64,000 nucleotides of DNA. It comes from ZC4RG30 sp035556135. GTDB lineage: Bacteria > Pseudomonadota > Gammaproteobacteria > Steroidobacterales > Steroidobacteraceae. Where the stretch lies: positions 186,001 to 250,000 of the forward strand of contig DATMFO010000003.1 in the NCBI GenBank assembly GCA_035556135.1. The letters run 5' to 3'. Every line of letters starts with the position of its first letter. Positions within the stretch are counted from its first letter, which is position 1. The notes below the pieces were generated by a model that was not told the DNA's origin, made no database searches, and worked only from the letters and a program-made list of their open reading frames with translations. The position numbers and the translations under genes were made by a program. Shown here piece by piece: positions 52,601-61,141 of this stretch.

Positions 52601-54166
52601 CTAGCGGATGCCCAGTTCCCGGTTGGCCCAGGGGATGAAATATTTCCAGTTCGGGCCGTCGGTATGGCCCCCGTCGTGCTGGCGCCAGGCCAGCCGGCCG
52701 TCGAGCAGGGATTCATTCACTGCAGGCAGCGTGGCATTGCGATAGTCATCGCCACGCCCCAGGTCCTTCACGCCCAGCAGGCGGTACACCGGACTGGCCG
52801 CGAGCGCCGCCATGAAGCTGCCCTTCTGGTCCAGCCACTTCGCGTCCCCGCGCTCGGGAATGCCGTAGCTGATGAAGGTGGCGCGCGGTGCGCACAGCGC
52901 GATCAGCTGGTGTGCATCCACCGGGATGTCGCCGGCATTGCGGCTGCCGAAGCTGGATTCCGCTGTGCCGTACTTGAGGAAATTGCCGGCCATCCAGTGG
53001 TATTCGCCGGAGCCGGTGAGGTTTTCGACGGCCTCGCCGAAGTTGCGCCGGTGCAGCTTCGCGCCGCCCTCGCCCGAGGAACCGATGAGCACCACGGCAA
53101 AACGCTCGTCGAAGGCCATGGTCACCAGCGCGGCCTTGCCATAGCGCGACACGCCTTCGATGCCCACGCGCTTTGCATCGACACTCCTGTCGGTTTCAAG
53201 GTAGTCCAGCGCGCGCGATGCACCCCAGCCCCAGGCGCGCAGCGAACCCCAGTCATCGGGCTTGCGCGGCTGGCCCTTGTTCACCAGGCCGATGATGCCC
53301 CTGGTGAGGCCGGCGCCGTTGTCGGCCTGGATGCTGCCGGGGTTCAGGTAGGCGTAACCCCAGCCGGCGGCGATGAGCTGCTCGGTGGCGGGTGGATCAC
53401 CGGCTGGGGGTGGTCCACCCGGGCCACCCGGTGGGCCCGGTGGTTGTCCGCCTGCGCGGGCAGGTGGCGGGCCTCCCGGCGGTGCACCGGCGCCTGGTCC
53501 GGGACCAGGCCCGCGGGCTGGAGCCGCGCCCGCCGCGGCGGGCGGCGCACAGGGATCCACTGGCGGCGCCGGGCGCGGTGCCTGCGTCGTGGCGCCGGGC
53601 ATGCGGCCGCCGCCGAACATGATCATCACCGGCACTGGTCCCTTCGCATCCGCGGGTGTGACCAGCACCATGTCGATGTTCACGTCGATCGCCGGCCAGG
53701 CGGAGTTGTCCACCTTGCCCACCACGCGGCGGGCCTTCACGTCGCGCGCGCCCACCTTGGCGGTGGTGCTTTCGGTGATGGACCAGGTGACTTTCGGGAC
53801 CTGCTTCGGGATGCGGCCCACCACCTCACGCTCGAACAGCTCCAGGATTTCCGGCCGGCGCTGCTCGCGCCACTGCCGTGCCGTGGTGACGCTGCGGCCG
53901 TTCTGCAGCTTGAGCACCTCGGGCAGGTTGGGGAAGGGATTGGCCAGCGCCTCGTCGTAGTTGGCGGCGTTGGGCGCACTCTCGTTGCCGCTGGGACCGG
54001 GCCGCAGCTTCGTGATACCCAGCTGCTGCAGCATGTTCGCGTGGTCGTCCGCGGTCTTCCAGCAGCTGGTGTCGACGGGCGCCGCCGCCTCGGCCAGTGC
54101 GGCCGCGGCCAGCATGGGCAGCAGCAGCAGGCTGCGTACCGTGTTCCGTTGCATCCGCTCGATCAT
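52601..54166 (-). CDS. Exported glucuronoyl esterase, CE15 family, with a Pro/Gly-rich insertion
   Basis: The product is 521 residues from ATG 54166, with GGGGGA upstream and a signal peptide ending near AEAAAP. The catalytic Ser340 is in GVSRYGKAALV (GxSRxGK), an acidic residue Glu366 is in GSSGEGGAK, and His501 is in HDGGHTDGPNW, matching CE15. These enzymes cut ester links between lignin and glucuronoxylan. Residues about 192-260 are a low-complexity Pro/Gly/Ala stretch inserted between the strand VMIMFGGGRMPG and the helix ATEQLIAAGWGYA, not usual in the family. It is followed by a strong terminator. Confidence 0.88.
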   Translation of the reverse strand: MIERMQRNTVRSLLLLPMLAAAALAEAAAPVDTSCWKTADDHANMLQQLGITKLRPGPSGNESAPNAANYDEALANPFPNLPEVLKLQNGRSVTTARQWREQRRPEILELFEREVVGRIPKQVPKVTWSITESTTAKVGARDVKARRVVGKVDNSAWPAIDVNIDMVLVTPADAKGPVPVMIMFGGGRMPGATTQAPRPAPPVDPCAPPAAAGAAPARGPGPGPGAGAPPGGPPPARAGGQPPGPPGGPGGPPPAGDPPATEQLIAAGWGYAYLNPGSIQADNGAGLTRGIIGLVNKGQPRKPDDWGSLRAWGWGASRALDYLETDRSVDAKRVGIEGVSRYGKAALVTMAFDERFAVVLIGSSGEGGAKLHRRNFGEAVENLTGSGEYHWMAGNFLKYGTAESSFGSRNAGDIPVDAHQLIALCAPRATFISYGIPERGDAKWLDQKGSFMAALAASPVYRLLGVKDLGRGDDYRNATLPAVNESLLDGRLAWRQHDGGHTDGPNWKYFIPWANRELGIR

Positions 54167-54212
54167 GGCTTCCCCCGTTCTTGTTTGCCGCCGCCGGATT
54201 ACGATGCTTTGA

Positions 54213-55373
54213 CTATCCTCGCGCGCGTTTGAGTCCGGCGGCAAGGTCGCGGCGCAGGTCTTCCACCGCTTCGATGCCGATGGACAGGCGCAGCAGGCCA
54301 TCCACCAGGCCGGCGGCGGCGCGTGCTTCCGGCGCCATGGCCGCGTGCGTCATCGATGCGGGGTGCGCGACCAGGCTTTCCACGCCACCGAGGGACTCGG
54401 CCAGCGAGAAGAACTCCAGGCCCTCGACGAAGCGGCGAACGGCGCCCTCCCCGCCCTCGAGCTCGATGGTGACCATGGCACCGAAACCATCCTGCTGGCG
54501 CTTCGCGACCTCGTGGCCCACATGGCCGGGCAGGCCCGGGTAGTACACCTTGCGGATTCCCGGCTGGGCGGCGAGCCACGCAGCCAGGTCACCGGCATTG
54601 GCGCCATGCACGGCAAGCCGCGCCTGCAGCGTGCGCAGGCCACGCAGCGTGAGGAAGCTGTCGAAGGCGCCGGCAGTGAGGCCCAGTGCATTGGCCCACC
54701 AGGCCAGCTGCTCGTGCAGTTCCGGCGTCTTCGCCACGACGGCGCCACCGACCACGTCGCTGTGGCCGTTGATGTACTTGGTGGTGGAGTGCACGACGAT
54801 GTCGGCACCGAGTTCAAGCGGGCGCTGCCAGGCCGGTGACAGGAAAGTGTTGTCCACCGCCACCAGGGTGCCCTTGCCCTGCACGCGCTTCGCCAGCGCC
54901 GCGATGTCGGTGATTCGCAGCAGCGGGTTGCTGGGCGTCTCGATCCACAGCAGGTCGGTCTTCTGCGAGAGCGCCGCATCCAGCGCCTTCTCATCCGCGA
55001 AGCGCACGAAATCGATCTTCAGTTCGCCGCGCTTCTGCCAGGCGGTGAACAGGCGGAAAGTGCCGCCGTAGCAGTCGTGCGGCGCCACGATGCGCGCGCC
55101 CTGCGGCAGCAGGTGGCCGACCAGGGTGATAGCGCCCATGCCCGTGCCGGTGATCACGCCACCAGCGCCGCCTTCCAGGTCGGCCAGCGCATTGCCCAGC
55201 AGGTCACGCGTGGGATTGCCCGAGCGCGAGTAGTCGTACTTGCGCTTGTCGCCGTAGCCGCGGAAGGCATAGGTGCTGGAAAGATGCAGCGGCGGCACCA
55301 CGGCGCCCGTGACGTCATCGGACTCGAGGCCGGCACGCACCGAGCGCGTGGTGAATTCAGGTCGGTCGGTCAA
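54213..55373 (-). CDS. metB: Cystathionine gamma-synthase
   Basis: The 386-residue PLP enzyme joins cysteine to an activated homoserine. Family blocks are VPPLHLSSTYAFRGYG, YDYSRSGNPTRDLLGNALADLEGG, the PLP lysine in VHSTTKYINGHSDVVGG and the C-terminal GLLRLSIGIEAVEDLRRDL. It overlaps the metX-like gene by 17 bases, so the two act in sequence. O-acetylhomoserine sulfhydrylase activity cannot be ruled out from sequence alone. Confidence 0.9.
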   Translation of the reverse strand: MTDRPEFTTRSVRAGLESDDVTGAVVPPLHLSSTYAFRGYGDKRKYDYSRSGNPTRDLLGNALADLEGGAGGVITGTGMGAITLVGHLLPQGARIVAPHDCYGGTFRLFTAWQKRGELKIDFVRFADEKALDAALSQKTDLLWIETPSNPLLRITDIAALAKRVQGKGTLVAVDNTFLSPAWQRPLELGADIVVHSTTKYINGHSDVVGGAVVAKTPELHEQLAWWANALGLTAGAFDSFLTLRGLRTLQARLAVHGANAGDLAAWLAAQPGIRKVYYPGLPGHVGHEVAKRQQDGFGAMVTIELEGGEGAVRRFVEGLEFFSLAESLGGVESLVAHPASMTHAAMAPEARAAAGLVDGLLRLSIGIEAVEDLRRDLAAGLKRARG

Positions 55374-56400
55374 GGGATTCTCCGGAATGGATCAGCGACA
55401 GGATGCCGCGCAGCTGCTCGGCCTCCTTCAGGAAGGCATCGTGCCCGAGCAGCGAGGATATCTCGTGCAGGCGCGCGTCGGGGAGGCGCGCCGTGAGCGC
55501 GCGCATGTCGGCGATGGGCACCAGCTGGTCCTCGCGCACGGCCACCACTTCGGTGGGCACGGTCACATGCGTGGCATCCACCTGGTGCAGGTCGATGGAT
55601 TCGGACAGGCAGATGAAGGATTCCGGCCGGTAGCGCGCGGCATAGTCGCGCCCGCGGGCATTGAGGTATTCCTCCACCGCGAATACGGGCCTGCCCCCTT
55701 CCATCCGCGGCGGCTTGCGGAAGCGCGCGGCGAATTCCTCAGGACTGCGGTAGGTGGACATGGCCAGCGCGCGCGAAAGTTCCAGCGCCGGCGTGGGGCA
55801 GCCGGCGGCCATGCCCAGGCGCGCGATGTTGCGCTGGATGCAGCGCCAGCCCGTGGCCATGGGGTGCGCCGAATCTGCGGCGCTGATCACGAACAGCCGT
55901 GCCACCCGCTCCGGATGACGTTCGCCGAATGCCAGTGCCACCATGCCGCCATAGGAGGCGCCGACGATGGCAGCCAGCCGCGCGATGCCCAGGTGATCGA
56001 GCAGCTTCAGGATCGCCTCGGCCTGGTCGTAGCTGGAGATGGAAGGAAAAGCCTGGCCCGCGGCGGGGCCGGTGCTGGCACCACTGCCCCCGATGTAGTC
56101 CATGCCCAGCAGCGCCACACGCTGGGTATCGAGCGCCTTGCCGGGGCCAACCACTTCATGCCACCAGCCGGCGCGGCCACCGTCGGGCGCGATCACCTGT
56201 CTTGTGGCGGAGATGCCGCCCAGTGCGAGCACCACGGGGCGTTCCGGCTCTCCATATAGCGAGTAGCCGACCTGCAGGTTTTCCAGTGTGCCACCGTGGT
56301 GCAGCGTGGTCGGGCCATCGACCTGGAGGACGCCGGTGCGCGGCGCCGCGGATTGGCCAGCGGGTGTGGACAAGCGATTGATTTTACGACCCTCCCCCAT
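55357..56400 (-). CDS. metX: Homoserine O-acyltransferase, MetX-like
   Basis: The product is 347 residues from ATG 56400 (a GTG at 56415 is possible). It is an alpha/beta-hydrolase-fold acyltransferase that activates homoserine for methionine. The nucleophile Ser is in AAIVGASYGGMVALAFGERHPE, where MetX usually has GGSMGGM. The Asp is in VPTEVVAVREDQLVPIADM and the His in SLLGHDAFLKEAEQLRGIL. Succinyl- versus acetyl-donor use cannot be decided from the sequence; some Xanthomonadales MetX-like proteins use succinyl-CoA. It is translated together with metB (17-base overlap). Confidence 0.82.
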   Translation of the reverse strand: MGEGRKINRLSTPAGQSAAPRTGVLQVDGPTTLHHGGTLENLQVGYSLYGEPERPVVLALGGISATRQVIAPDGGRAGWWHEVVGPGKALDTQRVALLGMDYIGGSGASTGPAAGQAFPSISSYDQAEAILKLLDHLGIARLAAIVGASYGGMVALAFGERHPERVARLFVISAADSAHPMATGWRCIQRNIARLGMAAGCPTPALELSRALAMSTYRSPEEFAARFRKPPRMEGGRPVFAVEEYLNARGRDYAARYRPESFICLSESIDLHQVDATHVTVPTEVVAVREDQLVPIADMRALTARLPDARLHEISSLLGHDAFLKEAEQLRGILSLIHSGESLDRPT

Positions 56401-56420
56401 TCCGTCACAAGCCACGGGGG

Positions 56421-56460
56421 TTGTGGTCGCTGTTCCATTGTAATAACATGCTAGTACATT
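56421..56460 (+). promoter_or_regulatory. Promoter and possible operator of the his operon
   Basis: TTGTGG (56421-56426) and TAACAT (56444-56449) are 17 bases apart, giving a start near 56456 and a leader of only about 10 bases. The start codon at 56466 has no Shine-Dalgarno sequence. CTAGTAC at 56451-56457 resembles a half-site of the E. coli Trp repressor operator, in keeping with a TrpR-like first gene. The operator assignment is inference. Confidence 0.45.
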
Positions 56461-56465
56461 AGATC

Positions 56466-56783
56466 ATGAAGACCCATCGCCAGTTCTCCCCCCGGCACGA
56501 GGCCCAGACCGAGCGCAGCCTGATCAGCGCCCTGCTGACCTGCCGCACGCCGGAGGAGCTGCGCGCCTTCCTGAAGGACCTTTGCACCCCCGCCGAGCTG
56601 CAGGCCATGGCCGACCGCTGGGCAGTGGTGGAGGCCCTGCAGCAGGGCCTGCCCTACCGGGAGATCCACCGGCTGACCGGCGTGAGTCTTACCACCATCG
56701 GGCGGGTCGCCCGGTATCTGGCCGCGGGCAGCGGTGGCTATGCGCTGGCCATGAAGCGCCTGGAGAGTTCGCGCAATGGATAA
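56466..56783 (+). CDS. TrpR-like YerC/YecD family regulator
   Basis: The 105-residue product is predicted to be all-helical and resembles the Trp repressor fold: LISALLTCRTPEELRAFLKDLCTP, AELQAMADRWAVVEALQQGLPY, then the recognition-type helix-turn-helix REIHRLTGVSLTTIGRVARYL. It matches the YerC/YecD group. It overlaps hisG by eight bases and heads the complete his operon, so control of histidine genes is a reasonable inference. The effector is unknown. The start lacks a ribosome site, and the mRNA is probably very short-leadered. Confidence 0.85.
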   Translation: MKTHRQFSPRHEAQTERSLISALLTCRTPEELRAFLKDLCTPAELQAMADRWAVVEALQQGLPYREIHRLTGVSLTTIGRVARYLAAGSGGYALAMKRLESSRNG

Positions 56784-57675
56784 GGACACACGCCTGAAGC
56801 TGGCCGTACAGAAGTCGGGCCGGCTTACGGATCACTCACTGGATCTCCTGGCCCGCTGCGGGCTGAAGCTCTCGCGTGGCAAGGACCAGCTGATGGGTTA
56901 CGGGGAGAACCTGCCGCTGGACGTCCTGTTCGTGCGCGACGACGACATCCCCGACCTGGTGCAGGAAGATGTGTGCGACCTGGGCCTCGTGGGCCTGAAC
57001 GTGCTGGAGGAGCGGCGGCTGGAGATGGCTGCGCGTGGCGCCACGGCGCGCTTCGAGATCCTCCGCAAGCTGGACTTCGGCCGCTGCCGGCTGTCGCTGG
57101 CTGTGCCTGAGGGCATGGCATGGAAGGATCTTTCTTCCATCGCCGGTTTGCGCATCGCCACCACCTATCCGGCCATGCTGGAGGATTTCCTGAAGCGCAA
57201 CGGCATTGCGGCGGAGATCGTCACGCTGTCGGGCGCGGTGGAGATCGCGCCGCGGCTGGGGCGCGCCGACCTCATCTGCGACCTCGTGTCCTCCGGTTCC
57301 ACCCTGCAGGCCAATCACCTGCGCGAGGTGCACACCATCCTCGAAAGCCAGGTGGTGGTGATCCGCACGCCGATGAAGCTGCCGCGCCTCAAGGAAGAAT
57401 GGATCGAGCGGCTGCTGCTGCGCATCGACGGCGTGGAGCAGGTGAAGGAGAGCAAGTACATCATGCTGCACGCGCCGCGTTCGGCGCTGCCGCGGATCCG
57501 CGAGCTGCTGCCGGGCAGCGAGTCGCCCACCATCATTCCGCTGGAAGGATCGACGGACAAGGTGGCGGTGCATGCGGTGTGCCGCGAGAACGTGTTCTGG
57601 GAAACGCTGGAAAGCCTGAAGGCCGCCGGGGCGAGCGCCATGCTGGTGCTGCCGGTGGAAAAGATGCTGGTCTGA
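56776..57675 (+). CDS. hisG: ATP phosphoribosyltransferase, long form
   Basis: The 299-residue product carries out the first step of histidine synthesis. The catalytic domains show LKLAVQKSGRLTDHS, DVCDLGLVGLNVLEERR and EIAPRLGRADLICDLVSSGSTLQAN. The C-terminal regulatory ACT-like domain is present (about residues 225-299, LPGSESPTIIPLEGSTDKVAVHAV), so it is the long, histidine-feedback type that needs no HisZ. hisD follows after three bases. Confidence 0.96.
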   Translation: MDKDTRLKLAVQKSGRLTDHSLDLLARCGLKLSRGKDQLMGYGENLPLDVLFVRDDDIPDLVQEDVCDLGLVGLNVLEERRLEMAARGATARFEILRKLDFGRCRLSLAVPEGMAWKDLSSIAGLRIATTYPAMLEDFLKRNGIAAEIVTLSGAVEIAPRLGRADLICDLVSSGSTLQANHLREVHTILESQVVVIRTPMKLPRLKEEWIERLLLRIDGVEQVKESKYIMLHAPRSALPRIRELLPGSESPTIIPLEGSTDKVAVHAVCRENVFWETLESLKAAGASAMLVLPVEKMLV

Positions 57676-57678
57676 ACG

Positions 57679-58989
57679 ATGATGCAGATACTCAACTGGA
57701 ATGACCTGGATGTGGCCGGTCGCCGCGCGGCACTGGCGCGTCCGCGGCTGGATTCGCTGCACGACGTGGAGCAACTGGCGCGTTCCATCATCAAGGAAGT
57801 GCGGCGCGACGGGGATGCCGCGCTGCTGCGCTTCGCCGAGCGCTTCGATCGCGCGAAGCTGGCATCCTTGCAGGTGACGCCGGAGGAATTCGACTACGCC
57901 GAGACGCAGCTGGAGCGCAAGCAGACCGCGGCCATCGAGACGGCCATCGACAATGTGCGGCGCTTCCATGCAGCGCAGCTTTCTGCGCCGCTGGCCATGG
58001 ATGTGATGCCGGGCGTGCGCTGCGAGCGTGTGTTCCGCCCCATTCCCGCCGTGGGCCTGTACGTACCTGCGGGCTCTGCTCCCCTGCCCTCCACGGTGGT
58101 CATGGTGGCGGTGCCGGCATCGCTGGCTGGTTGCCCGAAGCGCGTGCTGTGCACGCCGCCGGCGGCGGATGGCCGCGCGAATGCGGCGGTGCTGGTGGCG
58201 GCACGTCGCTGCGGCATCACCAATGTCTTCAAGGCCGGTGGTGCCCAGGCCGTGGCAGCCATGGCCTATGGCACGGCGTCGGTTCCCAAGGTGGACAAGA
58301 TCTTCGGGCCCGGCACGGCGCTGACCACTGCGGCCAAGCAGCTCGTGGCTGCCGATGCCGAGGGCGCGGCCTTCGACCTGCCCGCCGGCCCCTCGGAAGT
58401 GCTGGTGATCGCCGATGAGGCGGCCAATCCCGCGTTCGTGGCGGCAGACCTGCTGGCGCAGGCCGAGCATGACGTGCGTGCGCAGGCGCTGCTGGTCACC
58501 AACTCGCGCGCACTGGCGGAGGCGGTGGCCGTGGAGTTCGATCGCCAGCGTGCCGGGCTCAGCCGGCGCAGCATCCTGCAGGAATCCTCCGCCAATTGCC
58601 GCGCCATCGTGGTGTGCGACATCGTCACCGCTCTGTCGGTGTCGAATGATTACGCGCCCGAGCACCTGATCGTGCAGACGCGCGAGCCGCGCGCGTTGCT
58701 TGAAGGCGTGGCCAGCGCCGGATCGGTGTTCCTTGGTGCCTGGTCGCCGGAGTCCATGGGCGATTACTGCTCGGGAACCAACCACGTGCTGCCCACCTAT
58801 GGCTATGCGCGGGCCTACAGCGGCCTGTCGCTGGCGGATTTCCAGAAGCGCATGACGGTGCAGGAGCTCACCGCCGACGGTATCCGCGCGTTGGGCCCGG
58901 TGGCCGAGACGCTGGCTTCACTGGAGGGGCTGGATGCCCACGCACGCGCGGTGACCATCCGGCTTGAATCCCTGGGCGGGACGAAGTGA
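57679..58989 (+). CDS. hisD: Histidinol dehydrogenase
   Basis: The 436-residue zinc enzyme performs the last two steps of histidine synthesis. Features are VGLYVPAGSAPLPSTVVMV, CTPPAADGRANAAVLVAARRCG, KIFGPGTALTTAAKQLV, the zinc-binding ADLLAQAEHDVRAQA and SMGDYCSGTNHVLPTYGYAR. It begins at ATG 57679 (57682 possible) and overlaps hisC by four bases. Confidence 0.97.
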   Translation: MMQILNWNDLDVAGRRAALARPRLDSLHDVEQLARSIIKEVRRDGDAALLRFAERFDRAKLASLQVTPEEFDYAETQLERKQTAAIETAIDNVRRFHAAQLSAPLAMDVMPGVRCERVFRPIPAVGLYVPAGSAPLPSTVVMVAVPASLAGCPKRVLCTPPAADGRANAAVLVAARRCGITNVFKAGGAQAVAAMAYGTASVPKVDKIFGPGTALTTAAKQLVAADAEGAAFDLPAGPSEVLVIADEAANPAFVAADLLAQAEHDVRAQALLVTNSRALAEAVAVEFDRQRAGLSRRSILQESSANCRAIVVCDIVTALSVSNDYAPEHLIVQTREPRALLEGVASAGSVFLGAWSPESMGDYCSGTNHVLPTYGYARAYSGLSLADFQKRMTVQELTADGIRALGPVAETLASLEGLDAHARAVTIRLESLGGTK

Positions 58990-60068
58990 ACACTGCCACC
59001 GGCAACATGGCGGGCATCGAGGCAGTGGTGGCCCGCGCGCGGCCGGACATCCTCGCGCTCACGCCCTACAGCCATGCCGCCTGGGAACCCTCGCTCACGC
59101 GCATGCATGCCAATGAGCTGCCATGGCGCGTGGAGGGCGATGATTCCGGGGCGGGACTGAACCGCTATCCCGAGCCACAGCCTCCTTCCCTGGTGGACGG
59201 GCTGGCCCGTCTCTACGGCGTGGTCCCGGAGCAGGTGCTGGTGGGCCGCGGCAGCGACGAGGCCATCGACCTGCTGCTGCGCGTGTTCTGCCGCGCGGGG
59301 CAGGACAATGTAGTGGTCTGCCCGCCCACCTTCGGCATGTTCGGCGTGGCCGCCCGCATCCAGGGCGCCGAGGTGCGCAGCGTGCCGCTGTGCGCCGCCG
59401 ATGGCTTCGCCCTCAACGAGAAGGCGGTGCTGGCCGCGGTGGATGCCAACACCAAGCTGGTGTTCGTGTGCTCGCCTAACAATCCCACCGGCAACGCCGT
59501 GCCGCCGGCACAGCTGGTGCGCCTCGCTGCCGCCCTTGCGCCGGGCGCGCTGCTGGTGGTGGATGAGGCCTACATCGACTTCGCCAATGTTGAAAGCCTG
59601 GCGGCGCGGCTGGCGCAGATCCCGAACCTGGCGATCCTGAAGACGCTGTCGAAGGCGCATGGCCTGGCCGGCGCCCGCGTCGGAGCCCTGCTCGCCCACC
59701 CGCGCATCATCGCGCTGGCGCGCAAGGTGATCCCGCCCTATGCCATCACCGGGCTGACGGTGGAGGCCGTGGCGCCGCTGCTTGCTCCGGAAGCGCTGGC
59801 CCGCACGCGCACCCGCATCGCGCGGTTGCTGGATGAACGCAGCCGCCTTGCGGATGGGCTGAAGCGTTCGCCGCTGGTCACGCGCGTGTGGCCCAGCGAT
59901 GCCAACTTCCTGCTGGTGGACTGCACCGATCCGGAGGCCGTGCTGGTCCGGGCACGCGGTGCCGGTCTCATCATCCGCGACATCCGGCAGCCGCTGCTGC
60001 CCAACGCCGTGCGCATTTCCGTGGGCACGCCGGAACAGAACCGGCGCCTGCTGGGGAGCCTGACATGA
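58986..60068 (+). CDS. hisC: Histidinol-phosphate aminotransferase
   Basis: The 360-residue fold-type I PLP enzyme starts at GTG 58986, overlapping the hisD stop (GTGA). It shows MHANELPWR, NRYPEPQPPSLVDGLARLYG, VGRGSDEAIDLLLRVF, CSPNNPTGNAVP, DEAYIDFA and the PLP lysine in KTLSKAHGLAGARVG. It overlaps hisB by four bases. Confidence 0.96.
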   Translation: MNTATGNMAGIEAVVARARPDILALTPYSHAAWEPSLTRMHANELPWRVEGDDSGAGLNRYPEPQPPSLVDGLARLYGVVPEQVLVGRGSDEAIDLLLRVFCRAGQDNVVVCPPTFGMFGVAARIQGAEVRSVPLCAADGFALNEKAVLAAVDANTKLVFVCSPNNPTGNAVPPAQLVRLAAALAPGALLVVDEAYIDFANVESLAARLAQIPNLAILKTLSKAHGLAGARVGALLAHPRIIALARKVIPPYAITGLTVEAVAPLLAPEALARTRTRIARLLDERSRLADGLKRSPLVTRVWPSDANFLLVDCTDPEAVLVRARGAGLIIRDIRQPLLPNAVRISVGTPEQNRRLLGSLT

Positions 60069-61141
60069 GCCAGACACCGCTGAAGGTCCTGTTCGTGGAC
60101 CGCGACGGTACGTTGATCGAGGAGCCGGCCGACGAGCAGGTGGACAGCCTGGACAAGCTGCGCTGGATGCCCGGCGTGTTCGCGGCCTTGCAGGAGGTGG
60201 TGGCCGCCGGCTACCGCCTGGTGATGGTCACCAACCAGGACGGGCTGGGCACCGCGAGCTTTCCACGCGAGCATTTCGAGCCGCCGCAGCAGTCCGTGAT
60301 CGACACACTGGCCTCGCAGGGCATCACTTTTGATGAGGTGTTCATCTGTCCGCACAAGCCGCCTGATGACTGCGCCTGCCGCAAGCCGCTGCCCGGAATC
60401 CTGGGTGACTACCTGCAGCGGGTGCCCGTGGACCTTTCCGCAAGCGCGGTGGTTGGCGACCGCGACAGCGACCTCGCCTTCGCGCGCAACATCGGTGTGC
60501 GTGCGCTGCGCGTGCGCAAGGATGGCGATGTGGCCGAAACCTGGCCGGCGGTGGTGCGCGAGCTGCTGGCCCGTCGCGCCACGGTCCAGCGCAAGACGAA
60601 GGAAACCGACATCCGTGTGGCCGTGGACCTGGATGCCGAGAGCCCCATCCAGGTGAGCACGGGCATCGGCTTCTTCGACCACATGCTGGAGCAGATCGCG
60701 CGCCATGGCGGCTTCTCGCTGCAGCTCACCTGCCAGGGTGACCTGCACATCGACGAGCACCACACGGTTGAAGACTGCGCGCTGGCGCTGGGTGAGGCGC
60801 TGCGCAAGGCGCTGGGCGACAAACGCGGCATCGGCCGCTACGGCTTCCTGCTGGCGATGGATGAATCGCAGGCGCAGGTCGCGCTCGACCTTTCCGGTCG
60901 CCCCTATGCGGTATGGGAAGGCAAGTTCGGGCGCACTGAAGTGGGCGGTCTCGCCACCGAGCTCGTGCCGCATTTCTTCCGCTCGCTGTCCGACACGCTG
61001 GGCGCGGCGCTGCATGTGAGCGTCAGGGGCGAGAACACCCACCACATGGTGGAGGCCAGCTTCAAGGGCGTGGGCCGCGCGCTGCGCCAGGCCATCCGGC
61101 ATGAAGGCAAGGAGCTGCCTTCGACCAAGGGAATGCTCTGA
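60065..61141 (+). CDS. hisB: Histidinol-phosphatase / imidazoleglycerol-phosphate dehydratase
   Basis: The 358-residue bifunctional enzyme starts at ATG 60065. The N-terminal HAD phosphatase (about 1-165) has Asp12 and Asp14 in FVDRDGTLIEEP and a zinc loop CPHKPPDDCACRKP. The C-terminal dehydratase (about 172-358) has GIGFFDHMLEQIARHGG, DLHIDEHHTVEDCALALGEAL and GENTHHMVEASFKGVGRALR. The fused form is the gammaproteobacterial arrangement. Its stop shares a base with the hisH start. Confidence 0.97.
   Translation: MSQTPLKVLFVDRDGTLIEEPADEQVDSLDKLRWMPGVFAALQEVVAAGYRLVMVTNQDGLGTASFPREHFEPPQQSVIDTLASQGITFDEVFICPHKPPDDCACRKPLPGILGDYLQRVPVDLSASAVVGDRDSDLAFARNIGVRALRVRKDGDVAETWPAVVRELLARRATVQRKTKETDIRVAVDLDAESPIQVSTGIGFFDHMLEQIARHGGFSLQLTCQGDLHIDEHHTVEDCALALGEALRKALGDKRGIGRYGFLLAMDESQAQVALDLSGRPYAVWEGKFGRTEVGGLATELVPHFFRSLSDTLGAALHVSVRGENTHHMVEASFKGVGRALRQAIRHEGKELPSTKGML

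Noticed and set aside
56401..56465. SAM riboswitch for metX or a His-rich attenuator for the his operon
   Set aside because: The gap is only 65 bases with no matching fold and no run of His codons; a short promoter explains it better.
56836..58785. Minus-strand open frame (649 codons) over hisG and hisD
   Set aside because: Shadow of hisG/hisD; no domain, His/Gln/Arg-rich.
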